Position numbers and translations under genes: made by a program. Below are positions 6,101-8,404 of a DNA stretch of 8,404 nucleotides, piece by piece. Within the stretch, counting starts at the first letter, position 1. Every line of letters starts with the position of its first letter. The notes under the pieces were generated by a model. It worked only from the letters and a program-made list of their open reading frames with translations, did not search any database and was not told the DNA's origin. The DNA comes from Gemmatimonadaceae bacterium. GTDB taxonomy: Bacteria > Gemmatimonadota > Gemmatimonadetes > Gemmatimonadales > Gemmatimonadaceae. The DNA is taken from assembly GCA_013820975.1 (NCBI GenBank), contig JACDHQ010000063.1, positions 1 to 8,404 of the forward strand, written 5' to 3'.

Positions 6101-7014
6101 TGGAAGCAAACAAGTCACCCGGCCCAGCCCCCCGCCGGCGCATCACGCGGCGCCGCCTGATCCTGATCGCGTTCGCCATTCTGGCGGCTCCCCTTTTTCT
6201 TCTCGGCAGGGCGTGGAAGCAGGGCTCGGACGACGGCGGGCAGAAGTACGCCAGGCCGTTCCGGATTGCGGGCAACTTCTACTACGTCGGCGCGAACGAC
6301 ATCGCGGCCTTCCTCATCACAGGGCCGCAGGGGCATGTGGTGATCGACGGCGGCTATCCCGGGACGCCGCCACTGATCATCGCGAGCATCGCTGAGCTCG
6401 GCTTCGACATCCGCGACGTCCGGGTGCTGCTCAACTCCGAGCCGCACGGCGACCATGCCGGCGGGCTGGCGGCGCTGAAGGAGGCATCGGGTGCGGAGAT
6501 CTGGGCGAGCCACGCGAGCGCGGACGTCATCGAGGCCGGTGGGGACGATCCCGACATCCACTGGGCGCTCCGCCCCCTCGTCCGGGTCGGCATCCTCGGC
6601 TATCCCGCCGCGCGTGTCGACCATCGATTCGATGACGGCGACACGATCCGCGTCGGCCCCGTTGCGCTGACCGCGCACGTCACCGCGGGGCACACACGCG
6701 GCTGCACGTCATGGTCGTTTCCCGTGCAGGATGGCGACCGGGAGCTGCAGGCCGTGAGCGCGTGCAGCCTCGTCGTGCTGGGAGTGAGCCGATATTCCGG
6801 CCAGGCGCCGGACTTCGAGCGCACCTTCCAGGTGCTACGGAGCCTGCAGGCGGACATCTGGGTGACGTCGCATGCGCGCCTGTGGGGACGCTACCGCAAG
6901 TTCGTCGCGCGCGACACGGCGGCGAATCCGGTGGATCCGTTCATCGACCCGGAGGGGTACCGTGCCTACATCGACGGTGGCGAGTCGGAACTCAGGCGCG
7001 GTGTGGCGCACTAG
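6100..7014 (+). CDS. Subclass B3 metallo-beta-lactamase, B3-E type active site
   Basis: This 304-residue protein has the metallo-beta-lactamase fold of subclass B3, zinc enzymes that hydrolyse beta-lactam rings in the periplasm. Residues 12-37 give a very basic stretch and a hydrophobic segment, a signal peptide or membrane anchor. Family marks are FRIAGNFYYVGANDIAAFLI (54-73), HVVIDGGYPG (79-88), the zinc motif LLNSEPHGDHAGG (110-122), the second motif AGHTRGCTSW (196-205), SACSLVVLG (220-228), H258 in WVTSHARLW, and the ending NPVDPFIDPEGYRAYID. In standard B3 numbering the ligands are E116 (here E114), H118, D120, H121, H196 and H263. The usual His116 is therefore replaced by Glu; a few B3 enzymes with this change are known as B3-E. 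The codon is GAG, two substitutions from a His codon, so a read error is unlikely. The GTG start matches the promoter. Substrate range cannot be told, and a non-lactam substrate is possible. Confidence 0.92.
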   Translation: MEANKSPGPAPRRRITRRRLILIAFAILAAPLFLLGRAWKQGSDDGGQKYARPFRIAGNFYYVGANDIAAFLITGPQGHVVIDGGYPGTPPLIIASIAELGFDIRDVRVLLNSEPHGDHAGGLAALKEASGAEIWASHASADVIEAGGDDPDIHWALRPLVRVGILGYPAARVDHRFDDGDTIRVGPVALTAHVTAGHTRGCTSWSFPVQDGDRELQAVSACSLVVLGVSRYSGQAPDFERTFQVLRSLQADIWVTSHARLWGRYRKFVARDTAANPVDPFIDPEGYRAYIDGGESELRRGVAH

Positions 7015-7078
7015 GCCTGACTAGTGACTCCTCCTGGTGGGCCCTGGTCCGAAAAAAAATCAGACGGCAGTTCGTTCG

Positions 7079-7421
7079 TTAACCCGGTTCGCCCACCGGT
7101 CCGTCGGAGACTGTCGGCTCATCCTCCCTGAATACACGCCGCCACGCTCCCTCATCCGTAGAGATGAGCGCCAGGTGCGCCAGCCCAACCAGCGCAGCGG
7201 ACACACCGGTAAGGGGGAGGGTGAGCGCCGCGCCGACGCGCGCCTCCCAGTCCGCGGACCCCGGACCCCGGACGAGGTCGACCTGGTCCCGGATCGCAGA
7301 CTCGAGACTGTCCCGGGTCGCGTTGAGGCTCTTGAAGAGTGGGGTGTCGGTGTAGTCCACAGCGGGCTCCGGCGGGGGTGAGCGAGGCGGCCGCGCTGAG
7401 CGCACAGGCCGCGATGAACAT
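7079..7421 (-). pseudogene. Small exported/membrane protein with one-base frameshift
   Basis: From ATG 7421 the minus strand reads MFIAACALSAAASLTP, a short signal peptide, then runs out of frame. The frame used from about 7374 to TAA 7081-7079 reads PEPAVDYTDTPLFKSLNATR and continues through a hydrophobic helix (VGAALTLPLTGVSAALVGLAHLALI) to a charged C-terminus. Dropping one base from the G5 run at 7374-7378 joins them as SLTPPEPAVDYTD, giving about 113 residues. The good fit suggests a real gene with an indel, genuine or from assembly. I do not recognise the family; one signal sequence plus one membrane helix is visible. It converges on the beta-lactamase (64 bases between stops) and diverges from padR. 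Confidence 0.55.
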
Positions 7422-7476
7422 ACGGGCGCTGGCACCACGGGGTTGCAGCGGTCGTGCCCGGGCGCGGAACTGGGCC

Positions 7477-7514
7477 TTTACATACCTAGAACCGCAACGT
7501 AGGATGGGTATACC
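7477..7514 (+). promoter_or_regulatory. Promoter and candidate operator for the PadR operon
   Basis: TTTACA (7477-7482), a 17-base spacer and TAGGAT (7500-7505) make a plausible sigma-70-type promoter with a start near 7512. An imperfect dyad CCTA-N11-TAGG (7485-7503) spans the spacer and -10 box, and the perfect palindrome GGTATACC follows at 7507-7514. PadR regulators usually control their own promoter through such dyads, so autoregulation is likely but inferred. Confidence 0.5.
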
Positions 7515-7589
7515 TTGCGCTGCAATGTATCGCAGCGCTTGGTATGGGTGCCGCCGTCCCAACTCCCCGTCTCCCGACCCCCTGCCGCA

Positions 7590-7976
7590 GTGTCCATCAA
7601 CAAGGACCTCATCGCCGCTTCGTCCACCCCCATCGTCCTGTCGATCCTGGCCGAAGGGGACAGCTATGGCTACGCCATCCTCCAGCGGGTCCGGGAGCTC
7701 TCGGCCGGGCGGATGGAATGGACCGACGGGATGCTCTACCCAGTGCTCCACCGCCTCGAGCGGCTCGGCCACGTCGAGTCGCGGTGGGAGAGCGCCGAGA
7801 CCGGGCGCAAGCGGAAGTACTACCGCATCACGCCGGGCGGACACGCACAGCTGGCGGAGGAGCGGAGGCAGTGGCAGGCGGTGGATTCGACGCTGCGCGG
7901 GATCTGGGACGCATTCACCTTGCCCGTCCCGGTGAGCGCCGGGTCCTGGGCGACGCCGACGTTGAGGGCCGCCTGA
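7590..7976 (+). CDS. PadR family transcriptional regulator
   Basis: This 128-residue winged-helix regulator belongs to the PadR group, usually dimeric repressors. The DNA-binding domain spans about residues 4-100: DLIAASSTPIVLSILAEG, the recognition part SYGYAILQRVRELS, WTDGMLYPVLHRLERLGHV, and the wing SRWESAETGRKRKYYRITPGG. A short C-terminal helix for dimer formation follows (LAEERRQWQAVDSTLRGIW). I chose GTG 7590 because the protein then opens SINKDLIAASSTPIV as is usual in this group; the TTG at 7515 would add 25 residues of unlike sequence. The leader of about 78 bases carries no clear ribosome binding site. The gene ends one base before the next start, so the two are an operon. PadR genes of this kind are commonly paired with permease-prefix membrane proteins whose level they control. 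Confidence 0.93.
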   Translation: MSINKDLIAASSTPIVLSILAEGDSYGYAILQRVRELSAGRMEWTDGMLYPVLHRLERLGHVESRWESAETGRKRKYYRITPGGHAQLAEERRQWQAVDSTLRGIWDAFTLPVPVSAGSWATPTLRAA

Positions 7977-7977
7977 C

Positions 7978-8404
7978 ATGACGACACCATCCAGTCCATC
8001 AGACTCGCTGTCCGGGACGCCGGCCAACGCCGACGCCGCCTCGATCGAGGAGCAGGTCGGCCGCTGGCGCACCTTCCTCGCACGGCGCCAGGCGATCCAC
8101 ACCGTCGACGTCGCCGAGCTCGAGGATCACCTGCGCGAGCAGATCGCCGCACTGATGCGCGCAGGACTCGCTGCCGACGAGGCGTTCCTCGTGGCGGTCA
8201 AGCGCATGGGCGACCTCGACGGGCTCTCCCGCGAGTTCGCGCGCGAGCACTCGGAGCGGCTCTGGAAGCAGCTCGTGCTCTCGGGTTCCGTTGCGGGCGA
8301 GGTGCCCGGTGCGCCCATGCGCGACATGATCGTCGCCTTCGGCCTTGCGCTCACGGCGGCGCTGCTCATCAAGCTGCCGTCGCTCTTCGGCGTCACGTTC
8401 GACA
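7978..8404 (+). CDS. Permease-prefix (HAAS-like) membrane protein, 5' part
   Basis: The first 142 codons are in the window and the gene runs off the right edge. After a disordered start (MTTPSSPSDSLSG) comes a helical soluble domain at about residues 22-85: IEEQVGRWRTFLARRQAIHT, VAELEDHLREQIAALMRAGL, ADEAFLVAVKRMGDLDGLSREFARE. This is the permease prefix or HAAS type found at the N-terminus of membrane proteins encoded next to PadR. A first membrane segment begins near residue 122 (MIVAFGLALTAALLIKLP). GAGGG at 7964-7968 is the ribosome binding site. Its pairing with padR implies shared expression; what the membrane part does cannot be told from this piece. Confidence 0.85.
   Translation, partial: MTTPSSPSDSLSGTPANADAASIEEQVGRWRTFLARRQAIHTVDVAELEDHLREQIAALMRAGLAADEAFLVAVKRMGDLDGLSREFAREHSERLWKQLVLSGSVAGEVPGAPMRDMIVAFGLALTAALLIKLPSLFGVTFD

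Noticed and set aside
7026..7060. Terminator between the beta-lactamase and the minus-strand small gene
   Set aside because: There is an A8 run (T8 on the minus strand) at 7051-7059, but I could not find a stable hairpin directly before it on either strand.

Overview
The window is GC-rich bacterial DNA. Gene style suggests a soil-type Gemmatimonadota or a relative. The clues are a PadR regulator followed by a 'permease prefix'-type membrane protein, a short lipoprotein, a subclass B3 metallo-beta-lactamase, a PAS kinase paired with an Rcp1-like receiver, and a TonB-receptor-like C-terminal remnant. This assignment is inference from gene style; there is no rRNA or other marker gene here.

Layout. 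1-1601 (minus): a PAS histidine kinase followed with no gap by an Rcp1-like single-domain response regulator that runs off the left edge. 1602-2034: divergent intergenic region with a perfect 15-bp dyad. 2035-3111 (plus): an MltD-like lytic transglycosylase with a long Lys/Arg/Thr/Ala tail built on 33-bp tandem repeats. About 3143-3289 (plus): a likely remnant of the C-terminus of an outer-membrane receptor. 3321-3380: two tandem copies of a 30-bp repeat. 3546-4107 (plus): a poorly defined small gene with a strong ribosome binding site, probably frame-disrupted, then an unrecognised 101-residue protein. 4146-4523 (plus): a small putative lipoprotein. 4573 to about 5142 (minus): a metzincin-type zinc metalloprotease broken by two compensating single-base frameshifts. 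5374-6012 (plus): a DUF4230 membrane-anchored protein. 6100-7014 (plus): a B3 metallo-beta-lactamase whose first zinc-ligand histidine is replaced by Glu (a B3-E type active site), expressed from an apparently leaderless promoter. 7079-7421 (minus): a small secreted or membrane protein with a one-base frameshift. 7590 to the right edge (plus): PadR regulator and HAAS/permease-prefix membrane protein, an operon with its own promoter.

No prophage, CRISPR array, insertion sequence or RNA gene is visible. The window looks like ordinary chromosome with several unconnected small operons. The most notable points are the B3-E beta-lactamase with its leaderless, palindrome-bearing promoter, and the recurrence of single-base indels in G/C runs. 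The indels either mark real gene decay or are homopolymer errors in the assembly. I found no convincing new multi-gene system.
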